Positions 55,098 to 64,000 of a stretch of DNA of 64,000 nucleotides are shown here, in pieces. A program made the position numbers and the translations under genes. Origin of the DNA: Allobosea caraganae (GTDB lineage: Bacteria; Pseudomonadota; Alphaproteobacteria; Rhizobiales; Beijerinckiaceae); assembly GCF_003351345.1 (NCBI RefSeq), contig NZ_QQTO01000037.1, positions 1-64,000 of the forward strand. The letters run 5' to 3'. The notes under the pieces are model-generated. The model did not search any database, was not told the origin of the DNA, and saw only the letters and a program-made list of their open reading frames with translations. Every line of letters starts with the position of its first letter. Position 1 is the first letter of the stretch.

Positions 55098-56570
55098 GTG
55101 ACCAGATTGTCCTCCAAGAGCCTCGCCGGCCTGCCCGCCTCTGTCCGCCGCCCCGGCTATGACCGCGCCGCGCTGAAGCCCGGCATCGTCCATCTCGGCC
55201 TCGGCGCCTTCGCCCGCGCCCATCTCGCCGAGTACACCGACGACGCGCTGGAGCACGCGTTCGGCGCCTGGGGCATCGTCGGCGCCAGCCTGCAGCGGCC
55301 CGACCAGCGCGACAGGCTGAAGCCCCAGGATGGGCTCTACACCTTCCTGAAGCGCGCGCCCGAAGGCCCGGAACTGCGCGTCATCGGCTCGGTGCTGGAC
55401 GTGCTCGTCGCGCCGGAAAGCCCTGCGGCCCTGATCGCCCGGCTCGCCGCCGCCGAGACCAGGATCGTCTCGCTGACCGTGACCGAAAAGGGCTATTGCC
55501 ACGATCCGGCGACCGGCAAGCTCAAGGAGAGCCATCCGGACATCGTCCACGACCTCGAGCATCCCAATGCGCCGCGCTCGGCCGTCGGCCTGCTCGTCGC
55601 CGCCCTGCGCGTCCGCATGGCCGAGGGGCTCGCGCCCTTCACGGCAATGAGCTGCGACAACCTCCCGCATAACGGCAAGGTCCTGGCCGGGCTCGTCCGC
55701 GACTTCGCGGCGCTCCGCGACGACAAGCTCGCCGCCTGGATCCAGGCCAACGGCGCCTTCCCGGCGACGATGGTCGACCGCATCGTGCCCGCCACCACCG
55801 ATGCCGATATCGCCGAGGTCGCCGCCCTGCTCGGCGCGGAGGATGCCGCCCCGGTCATCGGCGAGCCCTTCCGGCAATGGGCGATCCAGGACGTCTTCGT
55901 CTCCGGCCGGCCGGACTGGCAGGTCGCGGGCGCGCAGATGGTCTCGGAGGTCGCGCCCTTCGAGTTCATGAAGCTGCGCATGCTCAACGGCGCCCATTCC
56001 TGCCTTGCCTATCTCGGCTACCTCGCCGGCCATGAGACGGTGGCGCAGGCCAGCGCCGACCCGGTCCTCGCCCGCGTGCTCGAGGGCCTCTGGGCCGAGG
56101 TCATCCCGACCGTGCCGGCGCCCGAGGGCGTCGACCTGGCCGAATACGGCCGCGCGCTGCTCGCCCGCTTCCGCAATCCGGCGATCCGCCACCGCACCTG
56201 GCAGATCGCCATGGACGGCTCGCAAAAGCTGCCGCAGCGCCTGCTCGGCACCATCCGCGACCGGCTCAAGGCCGGCGCCCCGATCGACCATCTCGCGCTC
56301 GCCGTCGCCGCCTGGATGCGCTACGTCACCGGCACAGACGAGACGGGCGCCACGATCGACGTGCGCGACCCGCTCGCGGCCGAGTTCGCCCGCATCTCGG
56401 CCTCCGCCGGCCGCAACGCCCAGGCGCTGAGCCAGGGCCTGATCGGCATCGAGGCGATCTTCGGCACCGACCTGCCGCGCGAGGCGGCCTTCACCTCGGC
56501 CGTCGCCCGCCAGCTCGACAGCCTGTTCGCCAAGGGCGCCAAGGCAACGGCAGCGGCCGTGCGGGGTTGA
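55098..56570 (+). CDS. uxuB: Fructuronate reductase / mannitol dehydrogenase family
   Basis: A 490-residue long-chain polyol dehydrogenase with GIVHLGLGAFARAHLAEYTDD near the N-terminus (NAD binding), TAMSCDNLPHNGK, and MKLRMLNGAHSCLAYLGYLAG containing the catalytic lysine and histidine. Position after uxaC makes D-fructuronate to D-mannonate its probable reaction. The start is a GTG at 55098 (VTRLSS); an in-frame GTG at 55092 is an alternative and a distant ATG at 55017 is less likely. A palindromic repeat follows at 56577. Confidence 0.87.
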   Translation: MTRLSSKSLAGLPASVRRPGYDRAALKPGIVHLGLGAFARAHLAEYTDDALEHAFGAWGIVGASLQRPDQRDRLKPQDGLYTFLKRAPEGPELRVIGSVLDVLVAPESPAALIARLAAAETRIVSLTVTEKGYCHDPATGKLKESHPDIVHDLEHPNAPRSAVGLLVAALRVRMAEGLAPFTAMSCDNLPHNGKVLAGLVRDFAALRDDKLAAWIQANGAFPATMVDRIVPATTDADIAEVAALLGAEDAAPVIGEPFRQWAIQDVFVSGRPDWQVAGAQMVSEVAPFEFMKLRMLNGAHSCLAYLGYLAGHETVAQASADPVLARVLEGLWAEVIPTVPAPEGVDLAEYGRALLARFRNPAIRHRTWQIAMDGSQKLPQRLLGTIRDRLKAGAPIDHLALAVAAWMRYVTGTDETGATIDVRDPLAAEFARISASAGRNAQALSQGLIGIEAIFGTDLPREAAFTSAVARQLDSLFAKGAKATAAAVRG

Positions 56571-56576
56571 GGTAGA

Positions 56577-56732
56577 GCGCGGGGAACCCCTCTCCTGTAA
56601 GGAGAGGGGCAGGGGTGAGGTGTCGGCCAGACATCGTTGGCCTGAACCCGGCTGCGGTTAGCTTTCCACTTTGCTGGTCAAGGGGCCTACCCCTCACCCT
56701 GCCCTCTCCCTCCGGGAGAGGGTTCCCCGCGC
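56577..56732. repeat. GCGCGGGGAACCC palindromic repeat, copy 2
   Basis: Ends and inner CTCTCCTGTAAGGAGAGGG motif match the element at 16772-16929. It fills the gap between uxuB and a binding-protein gene. Confidence 0.8.
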
Positions 56733-56775
56733 GAAACCTCTTGATCATGCAGGGCCTCTCCCGCCAGATGCGGCC

Positions 56776-57612
56776 ATGAAGCGCCTCGCCTTCCTTGTCG
56801 GTACATTCTGCCTTGGCATTGTCCTGGCCAACGCAGCCGCGGCCCAATCCTCCGTCGCCGTCCCGAATTTCTGGGACCCGCGCATCCGGCTCGACAAGCC
56901 GGAAGCCGGCCCGCCGCGCGTCGTGCGCTTCCTCACCGATGACGACTACCCGCCGCTGCACTTCGCCGGACCCGACGGCACGCTGACCGGGTTTTCGGTC
57001 GAGTTGGCGCGGGCGGTCTGCGAGAAGCTGATGTGGACCTGCACGGTCCAGGCCCGCCGCTTCGACACGCTGCTCGATTCGCTCGCCGAGGCGCGCGGCG
57101 ACGTGCTGGCGGCCGCGATGAGCGTGTCGCCGCAGATCCGCACCCGCTTCGCCGCCAGCCATCTCTATTTCCGCTCGCCCGCCCGCTTCGTCACCACGCG
57201 CGGCAATGCCCGCGCCGATCTGGACGGCGCCGCCCTGCGCGGCAAGCGCGTCGCGGTGGTCGGCAGCAGCGCGCATCAGGCCTTCCTCGAGCGGCTGATG
57301 CCCTTCGTGCAGCGCCGCGAAGTGCCGGACCTCAACGCGGCCGTCGCGGCCCTGCGCAGCGGCGACGCGGAATATGTCTTCGGCGACGGCGTCGCGCTGT
57401 CGCTGCTGCTCGCCGGCCGCAGCGGCAATGAACTCGCCTTCAGCGGCGGTCCCTATCTCGAAAGCCGCTATTTCGGCGAGGGCGTCAGCTTCCTGATGCG
57501 CAAGGACGACGCCGCGCTGGTGCGCTCGATCGACTACGCCCTCCAGACCCTCTGGGACGACGGCACCTATGCGCGGCTCTACCTGCGCTTCTTCCCGGTG
57601 AGCCCGTTCTAA
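56776..57612 (+). CDS. Periplasmic amino-acid-type solute-binding protein (family 3)
   Basis: A 278-residue binding protein with a signal peptide (LAFLVGTFCLGIVLANAAAA-Q). The mature part contains VVRFLTDDDYPPLHFAGPDGTLTGFSVELARAVCEKLMWTCTV, the standard family 3 pattern, and AEYVFGDGVALSLLLAG. No permease or ATPase is adjacent. The start at 56776 has no clear ribosome binding site because the palindromic repeat precedes it. Confidence 0.85.
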   Translation: MKRLAFLVGTFCLGIVLANAAAAQSSVAVPNFWDPRIRLDKPEAGPPRVVRFLTDDDYPPLHFAGPDGTLTGFSVELARAVCEKLMWTCTVQARRFDTLLDSLAEARGDVLAAAMSVSPQIRTRFAASHLYFRSPARFVTTRGNARADLDGAALRGKRVAVVGSSAHQAFLERLMPFVQRREVPDLNAAVAALRSGDAEYVFGDGVALSLLLAGRSGNELAFSGGPYLESRYFGEGVSFLMRKDDAALVRSIDYALQTLWDDGTYARLYLRFFPVSPF

Positions 57613-57780
57613 CGCGCTTCCGGTCCCATGCTGAGAGCGGCGCTTCGACGTCTGCGGCGATGGATCGAAAGTCGTAAGACGCTGCCACACTGGCAACCGC
57701 AGGTTGGCGGAACGAACACTATTACGTGATTGTTGCGCTAGAAAACGTGTTGAAATTATTGGCTTTTCTGCGTTGTCAAC

Positions 57781-57797
57781 TGGCATAACATATACCA
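57781..57797. promoter_or_regulatory. Operator-like dyad upstream of the oxalate/formate-type carrier
   Basis: TGGCATAACATATACCA: near-perfect 7-base arms around ACA, 56 bases before the start codon of the MFS gene, in a locally AT-rich stretch. The form resembles GntR/FCD sites. Confidence 0.45.
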
Positions 57798-57852
57798 ACA
57801 TGGACTTAAGCGGGGCGACTAAAAACCGCGATAGAACGTGTAGGGATAGGAA

Positions 57853-59181
57853 ATGACCACAGCGCTCGAGGCCGGGGAACCCGGCCAACGCGTCAGCGAT
57901 GCCTATCGTTGGACGCAATTGCTCGTCGGCGTCATCTGCATGGTGATGATCGCCAACCTCCAGTACGGCTGGACCTTCTTCGTCCCCGACATCCAGCAGA
58001 AGTTCGGCTGGGACCGCGCCGCGATCCAATGGGCCTTCACGCTGTTCGTCCTGTTCGAGACCTGGCTGGTCCCGATCGAGGGCTGGTTCGTCGATCAGTA
58101 CGGCCCCCGGCTGGTGGTGATCTTCGGCGGCCTGCTCTGCGGCGCCGGCTGGCTGCTCAACGGCTACGCCAGATCGCTCAACATGCTCTATGTCGGCCAG
58201 ATCATCGCCGGCATCGGCGCCGGCGCGGTCTACGGCACCTGCGTCGCCAACGCGCTGAAATGGTTCCCCGACAAGCGCGGCCTCGCCGCCGGCATCACCG
58301 CGGCGGGCTTCGGCGCAGGCTCTGCGCTCACCGTCGCCCCGATCCAGTCGATGATCGCAAACTCGGGCTATCAGGCTGCCTTCATCAATTTCGGCATCGG
58401 CCAGGCCGTGATCATCTGCGCCATGGCGGTGTTCCTGCTTGCGCCGAAGCGCGGTCAGGTCCCTCCGCCCGCCAGCAGCACCGCCAACGTGCAGAGCCGG
58501 CGCGACTATGCTCCGGGCGAGGTGCTGCGCCAGCCGATCTTCTGGCTGATGTACGCCATGTTCGTCGCCGTCGGCGCCGGCGGCCTGATGATCACCGCCA
58601 ACCTCAAGCCGATCGCCACCGACCTCCACATCGACACCATCAGCGTCACCATGGTCGGCCTCACGATGACCACCGTGACCTTCGCCGCGACCCTCGACCG
58701 CATCCTGAACGGCCTGACCCGCCCCTTCTTCGGCTGGGTCTCCGACAAGATCGGCCGCGAGCACACGATGTTCATCGCCTTCGGCCTCGAAGGCCTCGGC
58801 ATCTTCCTGCTCTACCTCTGGGGCTCCGATCCGTTCTGGTTCGTGCTGCTCTCGGGCTGCGTCTTCTTCGCCTGGGGCGAGATCTACTCGCTCTTCCCGG
58901 CGACCTGCACCGACACCTTCGGCTCCAAGTTCGCCGCGACCAATGCCGGCCTGCTCTACACCGCCAAGGGCACGGCCGCGCTGCTGGTGCCGCTGGCGAA
59001 CTACCTGCAGGAAGCCGAGCATTCCTGGGACGGCGTCTTCCTGATCGCGGCCGGCGCCAATATCGCCGCCTCGCTCCTCGCCATCCTCGTGCTCAAGCCC
59101 TGGCGCCGCAGCGTCGTCGCAAGAGCCCAGCGCGAGACGCAAGTCGTCGCGCCGAGCCACCACGGCGTTCCCGCCGAATAA
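57853..59181 (+). CDS. Oxalate/formate-type MFS antiporter (OxlT-like)
   Basis: A 442-residue 12-segment carrier. It resembles OxlT, the oxalate/formate exchanger: LQYGWTFFVPDIQQKFGWDRAAIQWAFTLFVLFETWL in TM1-2, and an Arg in LDRILNGLTRPFFGW and a Lys in LYTAKGTAALLVPLANYL matching the two positive residues that line the OxlT substrate path. Oxalyl-CoA decarboxylase and formyl-CoA transferase genes are not adjacent, so the true substrate could be another dicarboxylate. It has its own promoter region with an operator-like dyad. Confidence 0.85.
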   Translation: MTTALEAGEPGQRVSDAYRWTQLLVGVICMVMIANLQYGWTFFVPDIQQKFGWDRAAIQWAFTLFVLFETWLVPIEGWFVDQYGPRLVVIFGGLLCGAGWLLNGYARSLNMLYVGQIIAGIGAGAVYGTCVANALKWFPDKRGLAAGITAAGFGAGSALTVAPIQSMIANSGYQAAFINFGIGQAVIICAMAVFLLAPKRGQVPPPASSTANVQSRRDYAPGEVLRQPIFWLMYAMFVAVGAGGLMITANLKPIATDLHIDTISVTMVGLTMTTVTFAATLDRILNGLTRPFFGWVSDKIGREHTMFIAFGLEGLGIFLLYLWGSDPFWFVLLSGCVFFAWGEIYSLFPATCTDTFGSKFAATNAGLLYTAKGTAALLVPLANYLQEAEHSWDGVFLIAAGANIAASLLAILVLKPWRRSVVARAQRETQVVAPSHHGVPAE

Positions 59182-59257
59182 GGCGCGCCCACGGACAACC
59201 CTCTGCCTGCCGCCTACCTCGCGCCTCCGACGCCAACGCGCCGGAGGCGCTTGTCAT

Positions 59258-59731
59258 TCAGGCGCCGACATCGCGCTCGCCAATGTCCTCGGCGAAGCGC
59301 AGCAGATAGCCATCCGGGTCCTGCACCAGGAATTCGCGCGAGCCGCCTTCGCGATCCGCCCCGGTCCGGTACCAGGCCTCATAGGGCTCGCGGTAGAGTG
59401 GCCAGCCGATCTCGGCCAGCGCCGCGAGGATCGGTTGAAGGCTCGTCGCCTTGAACTGGAAGTTGATGCCGCGCCCGAAGGGTCGCTCCAGCGGCGCGAC
59501 CTCCCAATGGCCGTTGATCTGGCAGAGCATGACCTGCGCCCGCTCGCGCTGGAGATAGGCGAATTTCGCCGCCGGCCGGTCATAGGCGATCTCGAAGCCG
59601 AGCCGCTCGCACCAGAAGGCGACGCTCGCGTCGATATCGGTGACGTCCAGCTCTGGCACCAGCGCATTGAAGCCGCCTTCCGGCAGCGAGCCGCGGCTGG
59701 AGGAGCTGTTTCTCTCGGCGGAGGTCGACAT
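59258..59731 (-). CDS. VOC-family (glyoxalase/bleomycin-resistance) protein
   Basis: A 157-residue protein with the vicinal-oxygen-chelate fold: NALVPELDVTDIDASVAFWCERLGFEIAYDRP and EFLVQDPDGYLLRFAEDIGE. Residue spacing fits the bleomycin-resistance-like subgroup. It has a Ser-rich N-terminal extension. Substrate unknown. Confidence 0.82.
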   Translation of the reverse strand: MSTSAERNSSSSRGSLPEGGFNALVPELDVTDIDASVAFWCERLGFEIAYDRPAAKFAYLQRERAQVMLCQINGHWEVAPLERPFGRGINFQFKATSLQPILAALAEIGWPLYREPYEAWYRTGADREGGSREFLVQDPDGYLLRFAEDIGERDVGA

Positions 59732-59863
59732 GGCATGGCTCCCGACATTGGACCTGCCTGATAGGGGCTCACGCGCCGACCGCCTAGGGCGGCGCAGCCA
59801 CAGCTAACCCAAACTCCCGGCGAAACGGAGGGCTGGGTTCCGTCTAAGAGCACCGCCCCACTC

Positions 59864-59954
59864 CGTCATGCTCGCCCTTGTGGCGAGCATCCACATCTTG
59901 AACGGCTGTCATCAGCGAAGACGTGGATGGGTCGGGACAAGCCCGACCATGACG
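59864..59954. repeat. CGTCATG/CATGACG palindromic repeat, copy 5
   Basis: CGTCATGCTCGCCCTTGTGG then CGAGCATCCACATCTT pairs with AAGACGTGGATGGGTCGG...CATGACG. It lies between the VOC and M20 genes. Confidence 0.75.
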
Positions 59955-59995
59955 GGAGAGGCCAGACTTGGCGGGACGACGCGACCGGGGCGTCG

Positions 59996-61147
59996 CTAAC
60001 CGGCCGGCAGCCGCTCGCGCACGATCGCTGCATGGAAGCCCATGCCATGCGGCAGGGCCGCGTCGTTGAAGTCGAAGCTGGAATTGTGCAGCGGCATCGA
60101 ATGCTCGCCATTGCCGATATAGACGAAGCAGCCCGGCACATGGTCGAGGAAGCGAGCGAAGTCCTCCGACGCCGTCACCGGCTCACGCTCGGCCCGGATC
60201 GCCTCGGGCGGAAACACCTTGGCCGCGGCCGCGAGCGCATGGCGCGTCAGCTCGGCATCGTTCACCAGCGGCACGAATTCGCGCGTGTAGGTCACCTCGG
60301 CCGCGCACTGATAGCTCAGCGCCACGCCCTCGGCGATGAGCCGCATCTGCCGCTCGATCTCGGCGCTGACCTCGGCCTTGAAGCTGCGGCAATCGCCCAG
60401 CACCCGCGCCATGCCCGGCAGGGCGTTGCGCGTGCCGTCGGTGAGCAGCTCCGTCACCGAGACCACGGCGATGTCTGTCGGGCTGATCCGCCGGGCCACG
60501 ATGGTCTGCAGGTCCATCACCAGCGCGCAGGCCGCGACCAGCACCTCGCGCGTCGCCTGCGGTCGTGCGGCATGGCCGCCGAGGCCCTGCAGCGCGATCT
60601 CGAAATTATCCTCCGCCGACATGAACTGGCCCGGCGCGGTCTCGAAATGCCCGACCGGCACGCCCGGCATGTTGTGCAGGCCATAGATCTCGTCGAAGGG
60701 AAAGCGCTGCATCAGCCCATCATCCAACATCGCGAGCGCGCCCCGGCCCCATTCCTCGGCCGGCTGGAACAGGAAGCGCACGGTGCCGTCGAAGCCACCC
60801 TCCTCAGCGAGCAGTCTGGCCGCGCCGAGCAGCATCGCGGTATGGCCGTCATGACCGCAGGCATGCATCACGCCGGGGTTGCGCGAGCGATAGGGCAGCT
60901 CGCCCTGCTCGGCGATGCGCAGCGCATCCATGTCGGCCCGCAGCGCGATGGCGCGGTTGCTGCTGCCGCGCTTCAACGTGCCGACAACGCCGGTGCTGCC
61001 AACGCCCTCCGCCACCTCCAGCCCGAATTCGCGCAGCTTCGCCGCGACGAAGGCTGCGGTCTCTTTCTCCTCGAAGCCGAATTCGGGGTTGGCGTGGAGA
61101 TGCCGGCGCCACTGGCGCATTTCTTCGTGCAGGGCGTCGAGATTCAT
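59996..61147 (-). CDS. M20-family amidohydrolase (HipO/AmaA type)
   Basis: A 383-residue cytoplasmic metal-dependent hydrolase of N-acyl amino acids or related amides. Visible are WRRHLHANPEFGFEEKETA, ALRADMDAL, HACGHDGHTAMLL with C97-G-H99, FQPAEEWGRGA (E133/E134) and YGLHNMPGVP. The start overlaps the upstream PLP-enzyme stop by four bases, so the pair is coupled. Confidence 0.9.
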   Translation of the reverse strand: MNLDALHEEMRQWRRHLHANPEFGFEEKETAAFVAAKLREFGLEVAEGVGSTGVVGTLKRGSSNRAIALRADMDALRIAEQGELPYRSRNPGVMHACGHDGHTAMLLGAARLLAEEGGFDGTVRFLFQPAEEWGRGALAMLDDGLMQRFPFDEIYGLHNMPGVPVGHFETAPGQFMSAEDNFEIALQGLGGHAARPQATREVLVAACALVMDLQTIVARRISPTDIAVVSVTELLTDGTRNALPGMARVLGDCRSFKAEVSAEIERQMRLIAEGVALSYQCAAEVTYTREFVPLVNDAELTRHALAAAAKVFPPEAIRAEREPVTASEDFARFLDHVPGCFVYIGNGEHSMPLHNSSFDFNDAALPHGMGFHAAIVRERLPAG

Positions 61148-62223
61148 TGGCTTCCTCCAGTCTCCAGCGCCGTCTCGCTCACGATGATCAGGACGCGGCT
61201 CTCAGATGTCAGCCCGAGCCGCTGCCGAAGCTCGGGCGAACAGGCGGCAATCATCAGCCCTGCAAGGCCGGTTGCACCGGACGTCGTTGTCGCCGGGCCT
61301 CCGGCCATGGCGAGTTGCGCGACGGCTTCGGCAAGCGCAACCTCCGAAACATCGATCGCCTCTGCCCCAACCGCCTGAAGCTGCCGCAGGGCCGGCGCAC
61401 TCGCCTCGCCGCAAGCCAGCATCCCGGCCGAGGTATCGAGCTTTCCGGCAATCCTGACGACAGCGCCTTCCGCAAACGCCGCCGCGACGCAGGGCGCTTC
61501 GGTAGGCTCGACCACCACGATTTTCGCCGGCGCCGCCAGCCAGTCCGAGAGCCCGGCAGCCATCGCCGCGGCAAGGCCGCCCACACCCGCCTGAATGAAC
61601 AGATGCGTCGGCCGCAGGGAGCCACCAGCCTCGACCTGCCGCCGGATTTCGGCAGCCATCACGCCATAGCCCGCCACGATATCGGCAACCGGCTGGTCAT
61701 CGGGATCGGCGGAGGTATCCGCGACCAGAATGCCCTCGCCGGCCCTCGCCGCGGCGGCAGCTTGGTCAACCGCATCGTCATAGGTACCCTCGACCCAGAC
61801 GATCTCGGCACCCTCAGCCTCGATGCGCCGGACCCTCGCCTTCGGCACGCCGGGATAGAGATAGATCCGCGCCGGCCCACCGGCGAATTTCGCCGCCGCA
61901 GCGACCGCAAGGCCGTGATTGCCGGCGCTGGCGGTGATCAGCGCCGACAGCGCCCGGCCCCGCTGTGTCGGATCGAGCAAGTCGTCGACGCTCACGCCGG
62001 TCGCGCGCGCCAGCGCCATCAAACCGGCATAGGTGCCGCCGAGCGACTTGAAGCTGCCGAGCGCCCGCTGCGCCTCGTTCTTGACCAGCACCTGCGCAAC
62101 GCCGAACTCGCTCGCGAGCTTAGGCAATTCGAGCAGCGGCGTCTGCGCGTAGAGCGGCGACAGCCGCAGCAGCAGCGCGGCGATCCGCTCGGGAGAATCA
62201 TTGGGTTGGGAGACCATCGACAT
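61144..62223 (-). CDS. Fold-type II PLP enzyme (diaminopropionate ammonia-lyase/threonine dehydratase-like)
   Basis: A 359-residue PLP lyase. The Schiff-base lysine is K59 in RALGSFKSLGGTYAG, followed by ITASAGNHGLAVA and the phosphate-binding QAGVGGLAAAMAAG. The KSLGG context and GNHG loop are those of diaminopropionate ammonia-lyase. It is first in a two-gene operon with the M20 hydrolase and is divergent from an AsnC-type regulator, so a catabolic role for an N-substituted amino acid is likely (inference). Confidence 0.85.
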   Translation of the reverse strand: MSMVSQPNDSPERIAALLLRLSPLYAQTPLLELPKLASEFGVAQVLVKNEAQRALGSFKSLGGTYAGLMALARATGVSVDDLLDPTQRGRALSALITASAGNHGLAVAAAAKFAGGPARIYLYPGVPKARVRRIEAEGAEIVWVEGTYDDAVDQAAAAARAGEGILVADTSADPDDQPVADIVAGYGVMAAEIRRQVEAGGSLRPTHLFIQAGVGGLAAAMAAGLSDWLAAPAKIVVVEPTEAPCVAAAFAEGAVVRIAGKLDTSAGMLACGEASAPALRQLQAVGAEAIDVSEVALAEAVAQLAMAGGPATTTSGATGLAGLMIAACSPELRQRLGLTSESRVLIIVSETALETGGSQ

Positions 62224-62308
62224 GAGGCAAAGCGTGCCTCAGATCGCCTGCCGGTTGACGCCTATTTCGATCGCCTGCCCGCTTGTTTCCGTCATATGAT
62301 CGCAAACG

Positions 62309-62794
62309 ATGACGAAAACCGCCGCACTCGATCGCTTCGACCACGCCCTGCTCGCGCTGGTCCAGCAGGACAACCAGACGCCGGCCCGGCTGCTGGCCGA
62401 GCAGGTCGGCCTCTCCGAGAGCGCCGTGCTGCGGCGCCTGCGCCGGCTGCGCGCTGAGGGCGTGATTATCGCCGACAAGGCGGTGGTGCGCCCCGCCGCG
62501 CTCGGCCTGCCGCTGACCTTGCACGTGCTGGTCTCGCTGGAGCGCGAAAGCGCCGCCGAGCTCGACGCCTTCATCCGCAAGACCCGCTCGCGTCCCGAGG
62601 TCCGGCAGGCCTGGTACGTCACCGGAGAAACCGATTTCGTCCTGCTGCTGCAGCTGCCGGACATGGAGGCCTATGACCGCTTCGCCCGCGAGGTTTTTCA
62701 CGACGATCCTAACGTGAAGGCCTTTCGCACCATCGTGGCGATGCGCGAGATCGTCGGCCCGGCCGATGCCAGGCCGCTGGCGGCGATGGCGTGA
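62309..62794 (+). CDS. Lrp/AsnC-family regulator
   Basis: A 161-residue regulator. The N-terminal helix-turn-helix (LDRFDHALLALVQQDNQTPA, LLAEQVGLSESAVLRRLRRL) is followed by a RAM domain (PLTLHVLVSLERESAAELDAFI...ETDFVLLLQLPDMEAYDRF). It is divergent from the PLP lyase/M20 operon and probably controls it in response to the amino-acid substrate. Confidence 0.88.
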   Translation: MTKTAALDRFDHALLALVQQDNQTPARLLAEQVGLSESAVLRRLRRLRAEGVIIADKAVVRPAALGLPLTLHVLVSLERESAAELDAFIRKTRSRPEVRQAWYVTGETDFVLLLQLPDMEAYDRFAREVFHDDPNVKAFRTIVAMREIVGPADARPLAAMA

Positions 62795-62907
62795 TGCTGC
62801 TCCCAACGCAATCCTGCCTCATCCCTCGCCAAGATTGACGCAGGTAGTGCCGATCTGCGAAAGCCGATCCTCCAATTCTTGCGTAACCCCCGAGGACCTG
62901 TAGTCAA

Positions 62908-64000
62908 ATGCCCGCTTTCGATCCCGCGCTCGTGGACGCCGCCCAGCGTTCGGCCGCCTGGCCGTTCGAGGAAGCACGCAAGCTCGTGGCCCGGATCGAG
63001 AAATCGGGAAAGAAGGAGGTCCTGTTCGAGACCGGCTACGGCCCCTCCGGCTTGCCGCATATCGGCACCTTCGGCGAGGTCGCGCGCACCTCGATGGTCC
63101 GCCACGCGTTTCGCGTGCTGACCGGCGACGCCATCCCGACCCGGCTGATCGCCTTCTCGGACGATCTCGACGGGCTGCGCAAGGTGCCCGACAACGTCCC
63201 GAACAAGGCGCTGCTGCAAAAGCACCTTGGCCAGCCGCTGACCGAGGTGCCGGACCCGTTCGGCACGCATGACTCGTTCGGCCGGCATAATAACGCCCGC
63301 CTGCGCGCCTTCCTCGACCAGTTCGGCTTCGACTACGAGTTCAAGTCCTCGACCGACAGCTACCGCGCCGGCGAGTTCGACGCGACCCTGCTCAAGGTCC
63401 TCGCCCGCTACGATGCGGTGATGAAGATCATGCTGCCGACGCTGCGCGAGGAGCGGGCCGCGACCTATTCGCCCTTCCTGCCGATCCACCCCAGAACGCG
63501 CATCGTCATGCAGGTGCCGCTCGAGGGGCGCGACGTCGAGAAGGGCACGATCACCTGGAGCGATCCCGACACTGGCGAGCGCTTCGAGACGCCGGTCACC
63601 GGCGGCAACGTCAAGCTGCAATGGAAGCCCGACTGGGCGATGCGCTGGGTCGCGCTCGGCATCGACTACGAGATGGCCGGCAAGGACCTGATCGACTCCG
63701 TCAAGGTCTCCTCGGCGATCGCGCGCGCGCTCGATGCCCAGCCGCCGGAGGGCTTCAACTACGAGCTCTTCCTCGACGAGCAGGGCCAGAAGATCTCGAA
63801 GTCGAAGGGCAACGGCCTGACCATCGAGGACTGGCTGTCCTACGGCCCGCCGGAGAGCCTGGCGCTCTACATGTTCTCGCGGCCGCGCGAGGCCAAGAAG
63901 CTGCATTTCGACGTCATCCCGCGCGCCATCGACGAGTACCTGCAATTCCTCGGCGGCTACGAGCGCCAGGACTGGAAGAACCGCCTCGGCAACCCGGTCT
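62908..64000 (+). CDS. lysK: Class I lysyl-tRNA synthetase (3' end outside window)
   Basis: 364 residues are visible; the gene runs off the right edge. The Rossmann-fold class I features are HIGT (residues 51-54; [25 protein letters not shown]) and KISKSKGNG near residue 295. Class I LysRS is typical of many Alphaproteobacteria and archaea. Start ATG 62908 follows a divergent-free 113-base gap. Confidence 0.95.
   Translation, partial: MPAFDPALVDAAQRSAAWPFEEARKLVARIEKSGKKEVLFETGYGPSGLPHIGTFGEVARTSMVRHAFRVLTGDAIPTRLIAFSDDLDGLRKVPDNVPNKALLQKHLGQPLTEVPDPFGTHDSFGRHNNARLRAFLDQFGFDYEFKSSTDSYRAGEFDATLLKVLARYDAVMKIMLPTLREERAATYSPFLPIHPRTRIVMQVPLEGRDVEKGTITWSDPDTGERFETPVTGGNVKLQWKPDWAMRWVALGIDYEMAGKDLIDSVKVSSAIARALDAQPPEGFNYELFLDEQGQKISKSKGNGLTIEDWLSYGPPESLALYMFSRPREAKKLHFDVIPRAIDEYLQFLGGYERQDWKNRLGNPV

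Overview
This 64 kb window is chromosomal DNA from a high-GC alphaproteobacterium. The F1 ATP synthase cluster atpHAGDC without F0 genes, ethylmalonyl-CoA mutase, a class I lysyl-tRNA synthetase, the comF-grxC-nitrilase-DUF1178 block, and palindromic repeats of the type common in Hyphomicrobiales all point there. A relative of Bosea or Bradyrhizobium is my best guess, but the genus is inferred from general resemblance only.

Layout. (1) 1-5132: the 5' part of a very large secreted RTX nuclease/5'-nucleotidase that runs off the left edge. (2) 5.1-8.4 kb: a gene-poor, decayed accessory stretch with an orphan BrnA-like antitoxin, an XRE regulator, a ParB-like remnant, small secreted or membrane ORFs, an apparently frameshifted lipoprotein, an intact tRNA-Glu(CTC) and the 5' half of a second tRNA-Glu. 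(3) 8.4-17 kb: an OYE-family reductase, the conserved comF-grxC-nitrilase-DUF1178 block, a MarR/MFS pair sharing two identical operators, an aminotransferase, and D-tartrate dehydratase. (4) 17-33 kb: ethylmalonyl-CoA mutase, DnaJ-like and BolA proteins, a thiolase/MFS pair, two toxin-antitoxin loci placed tail to tail, two EamA transporters, a D,D-carboxypeptidase, a CobW-type GTPase, an acyl-CoA ligase and an orphan ABC binding protein. (5) 33-46.5 kb: putR/putA for proline catabolism, atpCDGAH with priA upstream, xerC and a DUF4337 protein. (6) 46.5-64 kb: a dipeptide-type ABC transporter with an amidase and an SDR lacking its catalytic pair, hexuronate genes uxaC/uxuB with a GntR regulator, an oxalate/formate-type MFS carrier, an M20 hydrolase plus PLP lyase plus AsnC regulator, and lysK cut by the right edge.

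The window reads as core energy and replication genes interleaved with carboxylate and amino-acid catabolism (tartrate, glucuronate, oxalate or formate, proline, peptide or amide, acyl-CoA). A second theme is the number of dispersed palindromic repeats. At least 15 copies in about eight families sit in intergenic gaps, including inside the atp operon and the dipeptide transporter operon, and one family has arms that are themselves hairpins. A third theme is that four regulators or toxin-antitoxin operons have promoters placed so that transcription should begin at or next to the start codon, which suggests leaderless mRNAs.

No single spectacular new system is evident. The best leads are the decayed island at tRNA-Glu, the tail-to-tail toxin-antitoxin pair, the twin MarR operators, the catalytically degenerate SDR in the amide/peptide operon, and the hairpin-of-hairpins repeat family.
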